A stretch of 64,000 nucleotides of DNA from Chondrinema litorale (GTDB lineage: Bacteria; Bacteroidota; Bacteroidia; Cytophagales; Flammeovirgaceae): contig NZ_CP111050.1 of NCBI RefSeq assembly GCF_026250525.1, positions 174,142 to 238,141 of the forward strand, written 5' to 3'. A model generated the notes under the pieces. That model was given only the letters and a program-made list of their open reading frames with translations, did not search any database and had not been told where the DNA came from. The translations under genes and the position numbers were made by a program. Positions 18,386-28,012 of this stretch are shown here, piece by piece. How positions within the stretch are numbered: the first letter of the stretch is position 1; the number at the start of each line of letters is the position of its first letter.

Positions 18386-20779
18386 CTATTCATTTCTTAA
18401 ACAATCTATCGGATTGCTAACTGACGCTTTAAAGCTTTGCCCGCTTACTGTTAAAATGGCTATAAGTGAGACAATTATTCCGGTTATTAAAAAATACCAC
18501 CAAGAGATGGCTATTTTAAAGGCGAAACTTTCGAGCCAGACACTAAAAACATAATTGGCTAAAGGCACCGCGATGATATAAGCCAGTAAAACTAGCTTGA
18601 TATAATCTTTAGAAAGCAGCATTAATATACTGCTCACAGAGGCTCCCATAACTTTGCGAATGCCGATTTCTTTTACTCTTTGCGCTGATGAAAATGCAGC
18701 CAAACCAAACATACCCATGCAAGCAATAAAGATTGCTAAACCAGATGCATAAAAACCAATGGTCAACCATTTTTGATCAGCCTCATATTGCTGTTTTACT
18801 ACCTCATCCATAAACTCGTAGTCAAAAGGCAAATCAGGAGCAACTACCTTCCACTTTTCTGTAAGTTTGCTTAAGCCTTCATTTAGATTATTAGGAGCTA
18901 AACGAATGTATAAATCGCTGTAATAGGGTGTAGTACCCAATTGTATTATCAATGGAGCTATAGTCTGGTGTAATGACTCATAATGAAAATCTTCTACCAC
19001 TCCGACAATTTCAGCTTTTAAAAACAAATCTGATAAATAGATACCTGCAGGGAAATCTATTACTGTTCCAATTGGATTTTTCAATCCAGCTTCAGTAACA
19101 AATTTTTCATTCACTATTACCATTTTATAACTTCTTACAGTATCATAAGAAGAAAGCATTCTACCTTTTTTGAGTTGAACCTGCAAAGTATTTAGTAGTT
19201 TGTGATCTATACTAAGAGCTTTGCCTTTGAGCTCTCGATTTTGAACCTCAAAATCAAATGCGTTAAATGAAATGCCATTTGCACTACTTATCTCATTCCA
19301 ACTTCCAGAGACTGATTTAACTACAGACTCGTTGGATAGTTCATTTCTATATTTATCTAGTAGATTACCTGATCTATTATGGGGAACTTTCAGTTTTAGA
19401 ACAAAATCCTCTTTAAAACCTAGGTTTTTAGAGAAAACAGCTTGCATCTGTTCATTCATCAAAAATGTGCTTATGATTAAAAATGAAGAGAGAATAAACT
19501 GAAAAGTAGCGAGTACAGCAATTAATTGCTTGTTGCCAAACAATTTAAATTTTTGCCTAAGATTAGTATCTGGCGAAAAGCTAGATAAAATTAATGCCGG
19601 ATAACTTCCTGATAAGAAACCAGTAAGAATTATTAATCCACCAATGAGTATTAGAAATATTGGTTCTGAAAATATTTTGAATGAAAGTGCTTTACCTACA
19701 ATATCGTTAAACACTCCAATAGAAAACGTCAGAAGCACAGCACTCAAAATAAAAGACAATATCGTCATTAAAAGAGATTCGCTCAAAAACTGTATAATCA
19801 ACTGCTTTCTAGAAGCTCCCATCGTTTTGCGCATCCCTACTTCTTTAGTTCTACGAGATGACTGACTTATTGAAAGTGAGGTAAAATTAATACACGCAAT
19901 TATAAGTATTAAAGCAGCTAAACTAGCCAAAATATAAACATAACTAAGCTTACTGGTTACAATAATCCTTTGGTTAACATCAGCAAAGTGAATCTCTAGA
20001 AGCGGCAATAATGAATATACTCTTTTCCGATTTTCATCAGGTAATCTCGAATCGACTAAATCAATTATTTTATTTTCTAATCCTGATATGTTTACTCCTT
20101 CATTCACTTCAATAAAAGTATTTGGGCCTAAAGACTGCCACGAACCTCCATTCTGAAAGGAATAATCAACTTTTTCTAAAAAACTGATTGGCAGAATAAT
20201 ATCGAATTGCAAACTAGAATTACCAGGTATATCTGCTAGAATTCCTGTTACGATAAAATCGTAATCTTGAGACCAGTCGTCTGACCTAATTCTGAGGGTT
20301 TTACCTATTGCTGGTTCTTCACCAAAATATTTAAGAGCAATCTTATGAGTTAGTAATATTTCCTGTGGATTTTGTAATAGATTTTCTTGACTTCCTTCTA
20401 GAAAAGGGTAATTAAACATGTCAAAAAATATAGGATCGACATAATTAATTTCTTCAGTAAAAGCCTCTGATCCAATCTGAATATTTGCTGTTTTTTCATA
20501 AAATCTTACTGCTTGCTTTACTTCAGGTAAACTTTCTTGAATGGCATTCGCGAGTGGAGGTGAGGTATAACTATACAATTTGTCTTTATAATGATAAGAG
20601 AGCTGATATATATTATTCTTTTTCTCATGAAACTGATCAAAAGTAAGCTCATCCCAAATATGCATGGTTAGTAGCAAGCATCCTGTAATACCAAGTGCTA
20701 AACCAAATACATTGATAAAGGTGAAGAGTTTGTTTTTAACTAATCCTCTAAGGGTAATCTTTAAGTAATTTCTAAGCAT
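18386..20779 (-). CDS. ABC transporter permease, FtsX/MacB type
   Basis: 797 residues with the double FtsX layout typical of Bacteroidota. It has an N-terminal helix (FTFINVFGLALGITGCLLL, residues 18-40), a MacB-like periplasmic domain (about 45-245), three helices (about 285-395), a short linker and another helix near 425-445, a second periplasmic domain, and three C-terminal helices (about 680-790). The FtsX signatures RRTKEVGMRKTMGASR and RVKEIGIRKVMGAS precede the helix sets. Such proteins pair with a MacB/LolD-like ATPase and do mechanical work in the envelope, such as lipoprotein release or peptide and drug export, rather than classical transport. No ATPase gene is adjacent, which is usual for these orphans. 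The substrate is unknown. Confidence 0.9.
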   Translation of the reverse strand: MLRNYLKITLRGLVKNKLFTFINVFGLALGITGCLLLTMHIWDELTFDQFHEKKNNIYQLSYHYKDKLYSYTSPPLANAIQESLPEVKQAVRFYEKTANIQIGSEAFTEEINYVDPIFFDMFNYPFLEGSQENLLQNPQEILLTHKIALKYFGEEPAIGKTLRIRSDDWSQDYDFIVTGILADIPGNSSLQFDIILPISFLEKVDYSFQNGGSWQSLGPNTFIEVNEGVNISGLENKIIDLVDSRLPDENRKRVYSLLPLLEIHFADVNQRIIVTSKLSYVYILASLAALILIIACINFTSLSISQSSRRTKEVGMRKTMGASRKQLIIQFLSESLLMTILSFILSAVLLTFSIGVFNDIVGKALSFKIFSEPIFLILIGGLIILTGFLSGSYPALILSSFSPDTNLRQKFKLFGNKQLIAVLATFQFILSSFLIISTFLMNEQMQAVFSKNLGFKEDFVLKLKVPHNRSGNLLDKYRNELSNESVVKSVSGSWNEISSANGISFNAFDFEVQNRELKGKALSIDHKLLNTLQVQLKKGRMLSSYDTVRSYKMVIVNEKFVTEAGLKNPIGTVIDFPAGIYLSDLFLKAEIVGVVEDFHYESLHQTIAPLIIQLGTTPYYSDLYIRLAPNNLNEGLSKLTEKWKVVAPDLPFDYEFMDEVVKQQYEADQKWLTIGFYASGLAIFIACMGMFGLAAFSSAQRVKEIGIRKVMGASVSSILMLLSKDYIKLVLLAYIIAVPLANYVFSVWLESFAFKIAISWWYFLITGIIVSLIAILTVSGQSFKASVSNPIDCLRNE

Positions 20780-21015
20780 AGTTATATTAATTCACTATGC
20801 TATTCTAATAAAAAATAAGTCAGTTCATAAATGATATGCAGCAAAGTGCTCAGATTATGCAGTAAAATGAGCCATATTCAAATAGTTTACCTTTCCATCT
20901 AATTATAAATTCAAGATTTGCAAAGTTAAAAAAGCATAAAATATTGGTATTTTTTTGATCTGGGCTTAAGAATTTACATATTTATATTATACCATAAAAG
21001 TGTTAGGTTAATACA

Positions 21016-21570
21016 ATGAAGATTCTACTAACTATTATTATTTGTGCAATTTCTCTGATCGCAAATGCACAAGAATCGAGTGTTGAAAAAGCAACATTAG
21101 GAGTACAAGCTGGCTTGCTTGGAATTTGGGTTAACGGTGAAAGCAAATTAGCTGAGCAATTTACTCTTAGAACAGAGGTGGGAGTAATGTTCGACTCATT
21201 TGGGTTTACATCAAACTCTGATATTTATACCATAACACCAGAGTTAACTCTAGAACCAAGGTGGTACTATAATATTGAGAAAAGAGCTTTGAGTGGTAAA
21301 CCCACCTCAAAGAATAGTGCTAACTATTTTTCTATTGAGACCAGTTACCATCCTTATTGGTTTATGATTACAGATGGAGATCATAATTACAAAAGAGAAG
21401 AGAAAACCAATGTAACCATAGTACCAACTTGGGGAATTCGTAGAAGTATTAGTGAAAATTTCAATTTTGAAGCTGGAATAGGTATTGGATACAAACATTA
21501 TACGGGCTTAGGAAACGATTCGAATCTTGCCACCAATATTCATTTAAGAATTGGATATATCTTAAAATAG
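21016..21570 (+). CDS. Small outer-membrane beta-barrel-like protein
   Basis: 184 residues. A clear signal peptide (ILLTIIICAISLIANA, cleavage before QESS) is followed by alternating polar and hydrophobic strands ending in an aromatic-bounded strand (NIHLRIGYILK), the look of an outer-membrane beta-barrel. Glycine-rich turns such as LGVQAGLLGIWV support this. I cannot assign it to a named family. It is preceded by a 236-base AT-rich gap and followed by about 220 bases without a gene. Confidence 0.65.
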   Translation: MKILLTIIICAISLIANAQESSVEKATLGVQAGLLGIWVNGESKLAEQFTLRTEVGVMFDSFGFTSNSDIYTITPELTLEPRWYYNIEKRALSGKPTSKNSANYFSIETSYHPYWFMITDGDHNYKREEKTNVTIVPTWGIRRSISENFNFEAGIGIGYKHYTGLGNDSNLATNIHLRIGYILK

Positions 21571-21794
21571 TTGGAACCTAACCAATTATATTAAAAAATC
21601 TACATATACATCTTTTTACATATGATTGTGCTTTTTTATCATCGTAATTTCCATATTTAGATTAATTATAATTACTTCAACAAAAGTAAAATAATATTTT
21701 GTAGGTATATTTTGGTAAAGAAATGGCTTATATTTATTTAGCGATTTTTAGCATAGAAAGGCAGTTTTTTTACTAACAACCAAATTCCTTCAAG

Positions 21795-22253
21795 TTGGAA
21801 GAGCAATACGAGCTGATTAAGCAGTCAAGAAACATACTACTAGAATATTGTATGACCATATTCCCGGATGATTTAACCATGGAGAGCAGTTCATTCGGCC
21901 GCGGAAGCATTAGAAACTTACTAGTACATGTGGCAAATGTGTACGAATTCTGGATTGGAAAACACGGACTTAAAAAAGATATAAAATTTACATTATACGA
22001 TTCTATTGACAGTATTCATGAAATTAAGCGTCTTTTTAGCACAGTAGACCAACTCACACAAGAGTATTTTGACTATGTAAATTCAAATCCTGGAATAGAA
22101 ATTATCTACGATATTAATGGGATAAAGAAAAAAACAAATCCTATTACTATTTTTACGCATGTGATTACACATGAATTCCACCACAAAGGCCAAATTCTAT
22201 CTTTAAGTAGGCAATTGGGCTATAAACCGGTGGATACAGATATTATCAGATAA
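21795..22253 (+). CDS. DinB-family protein
   Basis: 152 residues, the usual size of a DinB/YfiT four-helix bundle. The three metal-binding histidines are visible: HVANVYEFW in helix two, and THVITHEFHHKGQ near the C-terminus. Members include thiol transferases and many proteins of unknown role. A TTG start at 21795 is needed to complete the first helix; the first ATG is 20 codons inside. The Crp/Fnr gene begins only 8 bases after the stop, so the two are cotranscribed and the DinB protein may belong to that regulator's circuit. Confidence 0.85.
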   Translation: MEEQYELIKQSRNILLEYCMTIFPDDLTMESSSFGRGSIRNLLVHVANVYEFWIGKHGLKKDIKFTLYDSIDSIHEIKRLFSTVDQLTQEYFDYVNSNPGIEIIYDINGIKKKTNPITIFTHVITHEFHHKGQILSLSRQLGYKPVDTDIIR

Positions 22254-22261
22254 TTTCTATA

Positions 22262-22849
22262 ATGTATTACGCAAAGTTAAAGGAAGCGCTCAATCAAATT
22301 GCTCCGGTTGAAGAATGTGCATGGAATGATCTTGAGCAATTTTTATCTACAAAAACGGTGAGAAAAGGAGAGCTTCTTTGGAAAACTGGTGACATATGCC
22401 GCCAATTGGTTTTTGTAAATAAGGGATTAATTAGAAGCTTTTCTTTAATTAAAGAGAAGGAGAATACACATCATTTCTATTTTGAAAATAGTCTTTTTTA
22501 CGACGATTACAGTTTTATTTCTCATAAAAAATGCACAAAAAATTATGAGGCTGTAGAAACTACAGATTTATCTATAGTGCCAAGAGGTGCTTTGTATTTA
22601 CTCTTCGACAAGTATAAATCTTTTGAGCGAATTGGCAGATTGGCTGTTGAGCAGATACATGTAAAACTGATAGAAAACTATGAGAGGATTAACCTATATA
22701 CAGCAGAAGAAAACTATCTCCATTTAATAGATGCTTATCCCGAAATATTGCAGCGTGTTCCACTAAAATACATTGCTTCTTATTTAAATATTTCAGCGGA
22801 ACATTTAAGTAGAATAAGAAAGACTGTCTCTAAAAATGATGGAAATTGA
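22262..22849 (+). CDS. Crp/Fnr family transcriptional regulator
   Basis: 195 residues. An N-terminal beta-roll (about residues 25-125, with TVRKGELLWKTGDICRQLVFVNKG) and a C-terminal helix-turn-helix, VPLKYIASYLNISAEHLSRI, give the short Bacteroidota Crp/Fnr form. No Cys cluster for an Fnr-type iron-sulfur centre is seen at the N-terminus. It forms a unit with the DinB gene upstream and probably acts on neighbouring genes; the ligand is unknown. Confidence 0.9.
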   Translation: MYYAKLKEALNQIAPVEECAWNDLEQFLSTKTVRKGELLWKTGDICRQLVFVNKGLIRSFSLIKEKENTHHFYFENSLFYDDYSFISHKKCTKNYEAVETTDLSIVPRGALYLLFDKYKSFERIGRLAVEQIHVKLIENYERINLYTAEENYLHLIDAYPEILQRVPLKYIASYLNISAEHLSRIRKTVSKNDGN

Positions 22850-22941
22850 TATACATCAATTAAGTAGTAGTATTAATTAATCTATGTCAAGCATAAGGTG
22901 TGGAACAAGCAGCAATTTTGCTGAACACAAAATCTTATGTT

Positions 22942-23316
22942 ATGACACAGAAAACATTTTTAACCATTGCCTCATTTATTGCTTGTACAGTTGGTCTAGT
23001 AGCCACTCTTTTTCCGGCAATGTTATTAGCCAGTAAGGGCACCTCACCAAACGAAGCAACAGATGTTTGGATGACCGAAGTTGGCATTCTTTTATTGGCT
23101 TTGGGAATTACAAATTTTATGGTAAGAGCTCATGAAAAATCTGATACACTCAAAGCTTTGTTTTTAGGAAACATCATCATTCAAATCGGATTATTTTTGA
23201 TTGAGTTCATCGCTTACCAAAATGGAATTATCACATTATTATCTGGAGTTGCCCCAAATCTCACTTTACATATTCTATTAGCTATTGGCTTTTACTATTA
23301 TCTTAGAAAAATGTGA
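22942..23316 (+). CDS. Small four-helix membrane protein
   Basis: 124 residues from the ATG at 22942 (MTQKTFLTIASF); an upstream GTG at 22900 is less likely because it adds a polar stretch before the first helix. Four hydrophobic segments are seen at about residues 5-27, 46-63, 73-93 and 99-121. No family is recognised. It follows the DinB and Crp/Fnr pair by about 90 bases on the same strand. Confidence 0.65.
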   Translation: MTQKTFLTIASFIACTVGLVATLFPAMLLASKGTSPNEATDVWMTEVGILLLALGITNFMVRAHEKSDTLKALFLGNIIIQIGLFLIEFIAYQNGIITLLSGVAPNLTLHILLAIGFYYYLRKM

Positions 23317-23361
23317 TTTTGATTTAATTTAGCATAATATTCACATTTTTAACTACGCTAA

Positions 23362-24084
23362 ATGAAACCAATTTCAATCGTCTTTCTACTAATAATAATT
23401 GCTTGTTCTAGCAAAAAAGAGAATACAAAAGAAATAGTTACTCAGAAAGAAACCATTCAAGACTCTTCGATTTCAACATCTACACCTGAAACAGTAGGAG
23501 ATGTAAAAGAAAAGAAAGAGTGGATTCTAACTAAAGCTGATTTAGAATTAATAAAGTCAGAATCTGTTGAAAGAACTGATTCTTTAAGAATACCAGAATC
23601 AAATGAGCACTTATCAGAAATTCCTGTAGATTTTCTTGAAAGAAACATTTTTAATTTGCCTATTGCACATGGTTTCAAAGATGATTTAGGAAAAGACCAT
23701 CCTATGTTTTACCATTTTAATGAGTTTAAAGAATATGATGATTTCTACTACTTTTCAATCATATATACTGATGAATCTTGCTGCTTATTAAATTATGGAA
23801 TTACTGTATCAAAGAAGAATTTACAAATTCTAAATGTTGCATTTATAGGACTAAATGGTGGAGATGGAGGTTGGGAAGAAAATGATAAAGGATATTGGTC
23901 AACAGATTCTACATTGGAACTTATACAGGCCAGCTACTACGATCAAGATGATATGAATGATACAATCTCATTTATATCTAGAGAAATTGATACTGTTTGG
24001 GTAAAAGTTTCTCTAAATTCATCAGGGAAGTTTAAAGTAACACGAGTTGATAGTGTACATATAGACACAGTACTTTATTATTAA
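23362..24084 (+). CDS. Hypothetical lipoprotein
   Basis: 240 residues. The N-terminus is a lipoprotein signal (FLLIIIACSSKK, lipid on Cys16), followed by a Ser/Thr/Glu-rich linker to about residue 50 and a compact domain with many Asp and aromatic residues (DESCCLLNYGITVSKKN, NGGDGGWEENDKGYW). No known family is recognised. The gene lies 46 bases after the membrane protein and 15 bases before the next Crp/Fnr gene, so it may be part of the same run of transcription. Confidence 0.7.
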   Translation: MKPISIVFLLIIIACSSKKENTKEIVTQKETIQDSSISTSTPETVGDVKEKKEWILTKADLELIKSESVERTDSLRIPESNEHLSEIPVDFLERNIFNLPIAHGFKDDLGKDHPMFYHFNEFKEYDDFYYFSIIYTDESCCLLNYGITVSKKNLQILNVAFIGLNGGDGGWEENDKGYWSTDSTLELIQASYYDQDDMNDTISFISREIDTVWVKVSLNSSGKFKVTRVDSVHIDTVLYY

Positions 24085-24099
24085 ATAATTGTGTAATCT

Positions 24100-24663
24100 A
24101 TGAAAATGCTAGAAACCTTGTCTCTATTAAGCTCTTTATCTAAAGAATCTCAAGAGCAACTCGTTGATTTAATTACTGAGCATCAATACTCCAAAGGACA
24201 TGTTTTGCTCAACTTGTGGCAAATTGATAGGGAAGTGCATTTTATTGTAAAAGGTTCTGGCAGGGTTTATTATTTGCGAAATGGGCAAGATATAACCGAT
24301 TACATTGCTATGGATGGACAAATTTTGGGTGGTGTAGAAAGCTTGTTCACACAAACTCCATCGAACAAAGCGATGGAATTAACTGAAGATTCAATAGTGC
24401 AATCTTTAAACTATCAGGCTTTTTTAAAGCTGTGCAAAAAATATCGAGACTTAGAAACGCTTAGAGCAGAAATAGCCATTTTTGCTTTTCTCGAATGCCA
24501 AAAACGTATTGAATCAATCCGATTTTTAAGTGCCAGTGAGCGCTACCAAGAACTAGAAAAGAAATATCCTGGAATTTCAAACAGAATTCCTCTAAAACAT
24601 CTAGCCAGTTATTTGGGTACTACGCAAGTAAGTTTGAGTAGAATCAGAAGTGGTATTCAATAA
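24100..24663 (+). CDS. Crp/Fnr family transcriptional regulator
   Basis: 187 residues: beta-roll at about residues 12-115 (YSKGHVLLNLWQIDREVHFIVKG) and C-terminal helix-turn-helix IPLKHLASYLGTTQVSLSRI. It is the third regulator of this type in the window and not a close copy of the other two. The FAD monooxygenase begins 76 bases later on the same strand and is the natural candidate target. Confidence 0.9.
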   Translation: MKMLETLSLLSSLSKESQEQLVDLITEHQYSKGHVLLNLWQIDREVHFIVKGSGRVYYLRNGQDITDYIAMDGQILGGVESLFTQTPSNKAMELTEDSIVQSLNYQAFLKLCKKYRDLETLRAEIAIFAFLECQKRIESIRFLSASERYQELEKKYPGISNRIPLKHLASYLGTTQVSLSRIRSGIQ

Positions 24664-24739
24664 TTAAAATTTAACATATGTAAAAAATTCTGAGCTTTGC
24701 TTGTATTTCTTTTGTGCTGTCTTCAAATTAAATCGCATT

Positions 24740-25885
24740 ATGAACACAGATATAAAAGAAACATTTGTAATTCTAGGTGGTGGAATCGCTGGTTTAAGTA
24801 CAGCAATCGCACTAAAAAGAATAGGCATTGTTGCCAAGGTGTATGAAGCCGCGCCACAATTTAAACCTGTGGGTGCCGGAATTATTCTGGCTATAAATGC
24901 CATGAAAGCCTACAAACATATTGGTTTGTATAATGAAATTGCCCAAGCGGGTAATCCATTAAGTACCATCAGTATTCTTTCTCAAAATGGTAAAGTGATC
25001 ACCCAAACAAATGTGGATAATCAGGCATTTCCGAATGTGGCTATACACCGGGCAAAATTGCATGAGATTTTGTTTAGCCAACTCGATGAAAATCAAATCA
25101 TTAACAATAAGAAATCTAAGGATGTTGAGATTTTGCCAGATGCTTATAAAATCTCCTTTGAAGATGGTTCAACGATAGTTGCAGAAAATGTAATCGTAGC
25201 AGAAGGAATCCATTCTACTATTAGGCAAAAGCTGATCCCTAAAGCAGAAAAGCGCTATGCGGGTTACACATGTTGGAGAGGAATAGCAGAAAATTCTACC
25301 TTAAAACTCACTGAAACAACTGAGACTTGGGGTAAAAATGGCAGGTTTGGCATTACTCCAATTAATGATAATCAAGTGTATTGGTTTGCAGTGATGGATG
25401 CCGTAGAAAACAGTGATTGGGCTAAAAATTTCTCGTTATCTGATATTAAAAAGAACTTTAAAGATTATCACGAAGAGATAACTCAAGTTTTAGAACAAGG
25501 GCAAATAGGAGAGATTATCCAAAACGATTTACACGATTTAAAACCAATAAAAACGTATGCTTTTGATGAGTTAGTTTTAATTGGTGATGCTGCGCATGCT
25601 ACTACACCAAACATGGGGCAAGGTGCCTGCCAAGCAATTGAAGATGCAGTAGTTTTGGCCGAATGTTTAAAAGTAAACTCTTCGGTAAAAGAGGCATTCA
25701 AAAGATTTGAAGCTAAAAGAGTTAAAAGAACCCATTTCATTGTTAACCAATCATGGACGATGGGGAAAGTAGCTCATTGGCAAAACCCAATAGCAACAAG
25801 TTTGAGAGATACTCTACTTAGAATAATTCCTGAAAAAATCGCGCAACAGCAAATACAAAAGATTTATGATTTTAAATTGAGCTAA
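24740..25885 (+). CDS. FAD-dependent monooxygenase (aromatic hydroxylase type)
   Basis: 381 residues from the ATG at 24740 (MNTDIKETFVILGGG); the frame is open further upstream but has no better start. The dinucleotide-binding GGGIAGLSTA, the central DG-type region at VAEGIHSTIRQ, and the second FAD motif VLIGDAAHATTPNMGQG identify a class A flavoprotein monooxygenase like salicylate or 3-hydroxybenzoate hydroxylases, also close to TetX-type enzymes. It uses NAD(P)H and oxygen to hydroxylate a small substrate, which cannot be told here. No signal peptide is present; the enzyme is cytoplasmic. It follows a Crp/Fnr gene and ends at a strong hairpin. Confidence 0.9.
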   Translation: MNTDIKETFVILGGGIAGLSTAIALKRIGIVAKVYEAAPQFKPVGAGIILAINAMKAYKHIGLYNEIAQAGNPLSTISILSQNGKVITQTNVDNQAFPNVAIHRAKLHEILFSQLDENQIINNKKSKDVEILPDAYKISFEDGSTIVAENVIVAEGIHSTIRQKLIPKAEKRYAGYTCWRGIAENSTLKLTETTETWGKNGRFGITPINDNQVYWFAVMDAVENSDWAKNFSLSDIKKNFKDYHEEITQVLEQGQIGEIIQNDLHDLKPIKTYAFDELVLIGDAAHATTPNMGQGACQAIEDAVVLAECLKVNSSVKEAFKRFEAKRVKRTHFIVNQSWTMGKVAHWQNPIATSLRDTLLRIIPEKIAQQQIQKIYDFKLS

Positions 25886-25911
25886 AAAAACCGGTCTGAT
25901 TTTCAGACCGG
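25884..25911. terminator. Terminator between monooxygenase and aldo/keto reductase
   Basis: Perfect 9-bp stem ccggtctga / tcagaccgg with a 3-base loop. The T-run lies on the minus strand, so it mainly ends the leftward aldo/keto reductase transcript, and it may also stop the monooxygenase message. Confidence 0.8.
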
Positions 25912-25946
25912 GTTAATTCATCCAGCTTTTCTAGCCGTGCAATTGA

Positions 25947-26951
25947 TTAATTATTCACTAATTTCATTGCGCCTTCAGAGTATCTGTCTCCTAATACTTT
26001 GATATTGTCTGATAGCGTAGTAATTTCTTTGAGTTCTTGTGCACTAAGTTCAATATCTACAGATGCAGCATTTTCATCTAAATACTTGATTTTCTTCGTA
26101 CCCGGAATCGGGATAATATCTTCGCCTTGTGCAAGTAACCATGCTAAAGCCAACTGAGCAGCAGTAGTAGATTTTTTAGTAGCAATTTCTTCTAGTTTAT
26201 CAACCAGTTTTTTGTTTTCGAGAAATGCTTCTTCTTGAAAACGCGGCAAACCTCTACGGAAATCATCATCACCTTTAGGTGCTTCTTTAATGGTTCCAGT
26301 GAGCATACCTCTACCAAGTGGACTATAAGGAATAAATGTAATGCCCAATTCGCGACAAGTTGGCAAAATCTCAGCTTCTACATCTCTTGTAAATAATGAG
26401 TATTCACTCTGTAATGCTGTAATTTGATGTACTGCGTTGGCTTTTCTTAAAGAGCTTGGTGAAGCTTCTGAAAGTCCCAAATAACGAACTTTGCCTTCTT
26501 TTACTAATTCTGCCATCGCACCAACAGTTTCTTCTATAGGAACATTTGGGTCTACTCGGTGGCTATAATATAAATCAATCGTATCGATTCCTAAACGCTT
26601 CAAACTTGCTTCACAAGCCTGTTTTACATATTCTGGTCTGCTATCAAAATAAGTTTTGTAGGTTTTCATGTCTTTCGGATCGAAAGCATCATCTACCCTA
26701 AAGCCAAATTTTGTAGCGAGAAAAACCTTGTCTCTATTCTTTTGAACTACTTTACCTACCAACTCTTCATTATGGCCAATGCCATACATATCGGCAGTAT
26801 CCCAAAAGTTTAATCCAATTTCTAATGCATGCTCTAATGTTTCAGTGGAGTGTTTATCGTCTCTGGGGCCATAAGCAAAGCTCATTCCCATACAACCCAA
26901 GCCAATGGCCGAAAGTTGCTCTTCGGTATTTACCAATTTCCTGTATTTCAT
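25947..26951 (-). CDS. Aldo/keto reductase
   Basis: 334 residues, a full-length (beta/alpha)8 NADPH-dependent reductase of the AKR13-like group. Catalytic tetrad: Asp in NFWDTADMYG, Tyr in the same segment, Lys in FLATKFGF, and His in YYSHRVDP. The cofactor phosphate loop IPIPGTKKIKYLDEN is at the C-terminus. Such enzymes reduce aldehydes and ketones in the cytoplasm. An AraC regulator lies 114 bases upstream on the same strand and may control it. Confidence 0.93.
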   Translation of the reverse strand: MKYRKLVNTEEQLSAIGLGCMGMSFAYGPRDDKHSTETLEHALEIGLNFWDTADMYGIGHNEELVGKVVQKNRDKVFLATKFGFRVDDAFDPKDMKTYKTYFDSRPEYVKQACEASLKRLGIDTIDLYYSHRVDPNVPIEETVGAMAELVKEGKVRYLGLSEASPSSLRKANAVHQITALQSEYSLFTRDVEAEILPTCRELGITFIPYSPLGRGMLTGTIKEAPKGDDDFRRGLPRFQEEAFLENKKLVDKLEEIATKKSTTAAQLALAWLLAQGEDIIPIPGTKKIKYLDENAASVDIELSAQELKEITTLSDNIKVLGDRYSEGAMKLVNN

Positions 26952-27065
26952 ATTACAATTTGGTTAGTGATTCAATATGCCAAAGGTACTTGCAAGTTGA
27001 ACTGAAGTAGTAGAGTATTTCAAACCAAAAATTGTAAAATTCAAACAGTTTTAATTTATATTGTT

Positions 27066-27977
27066 TTAATTTCTGAATGTCTTAGGCGTAATGCTGGTTT
27101 GCTTTTTAAAGAAGTTATTGAAATAGGAGGGATCATCAAAACCCAAACAATAAGCCACATCAGCGATATTCCAATCTGTATGGTTTAGAATCGCTTTTGC
27201 CTCTTGAATGATTTTACTAGTAATGTGCTCTGTGGTCGTTCTGCCAGTTATTTTTTTTACAGCTCTGTTTAAATGATTGGTATGTACGGAAAGCCTGTCG
27301 GCAAAGTCGTTGGCACTTTTTAGCTGTAAGGTATATTCTAAAGAAACAGGAAATTGCCTTTCTAATAATTCAAGAAACATGGAGGTAATTCTTGAAGCCG
27401 CATTTTTGTGTTTTAGGTAAGAATCTGCCGGTTCCATTTTTAATGCTTCGTGGATTATCAGGTTCATGTAACTTCTTATCAGATCATATTTATACCTATA
27501 ACCTGTTTCCATCTCAGCCATCATATCTTCATAGATTTTGCTCACTTTTTGTGTTTGTTCATCATCTATAAAGTACACTGGATTTCCTCCAACCTTAAAC
27601 AATGGATATTGCAAAATACTGTCACTCTGATGATTAGAAGTTACAAAATCCTCTGTAAATAGACAGAAATAACCCGATTGTTCAGTGGAAGTTGCTTCCC
27701 ACGAATATGGAACATTTGGATTAGAAAACAGTAAAATATTTCTATCAATTTTGAGCCATTTATCTGCATAATACAGCATACCTTTACCGATTACAAGCGA
27801 AATTTTATAAAAGTCTCTTCGGTTATAAGGCGTATAATTTTTACAAGCAATTTCATTTCGCTTATACACATTAAAATGCCCCCATTCTTTATTGGCTTGA
27901 GGCTCCGTTTCTACACCAACATCTCTTAAAGAAACTCTTTTATAAAACTCATTTATCGTTTCGCTTTTCTGTATCAT
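27066..27977 (-). CDS. AraC family transcriptional regulator
   Basis: 303 residues. The N-terminal half is a cupin-like sensor domain; the C-terminal about 100 residues contain the two AraC helix-turn-helix units, with FADRLSVHTNHLNRAVKKIT and DVAYCLGFDDPSYFNNFFKK, ending ITPKTFRN. It is probably the activator of the downstream aldo/keto reductase. The IS element inserted 27 bases upstream of its start codon is likely to have cut or replaced its promoter. Confidence 0.92.
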   Translation of the reverse strand: MIQKSETINEFYKRVSLRDVGVETEPQANKEWGHFNVYKRNEIACKNYTPYNRRDFYKISLVIGKGMLYYADKWLKIDRNILLFSNPNVPYSWEATSTEQSGYFCLFTEDFVTSNHQSDSILQYPLFKVGGNPVYFIDDEQTQKVSKIYEDMMAEMETGYRYKYDLIRSYMNLIIHEALKMEPADSYLKHKNAASRITSMFLELLERQFPVSLEYTLQLKSANDFADRLSVHTNHLNRAVKKITGRTTTEHITSKIIQEAKAILNHTDWNIADVAYCLGFDDPSYFNNFFKKQTSITPKTFRN

Positions 27978-28004
27978 ACCTTAATAGTTTAAGAATCTTT
28001 AAAA

Positions 28005-28012
28005 TTAAAAAA
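28005..28012. repeat. Left target-site duplication of the IS element
   Basis: The octamer ttaaaaaa directly precedes the left inverted repeat and is repeated exactly after the right inverted repeat at 29011-29018. Confidence 0.85.
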
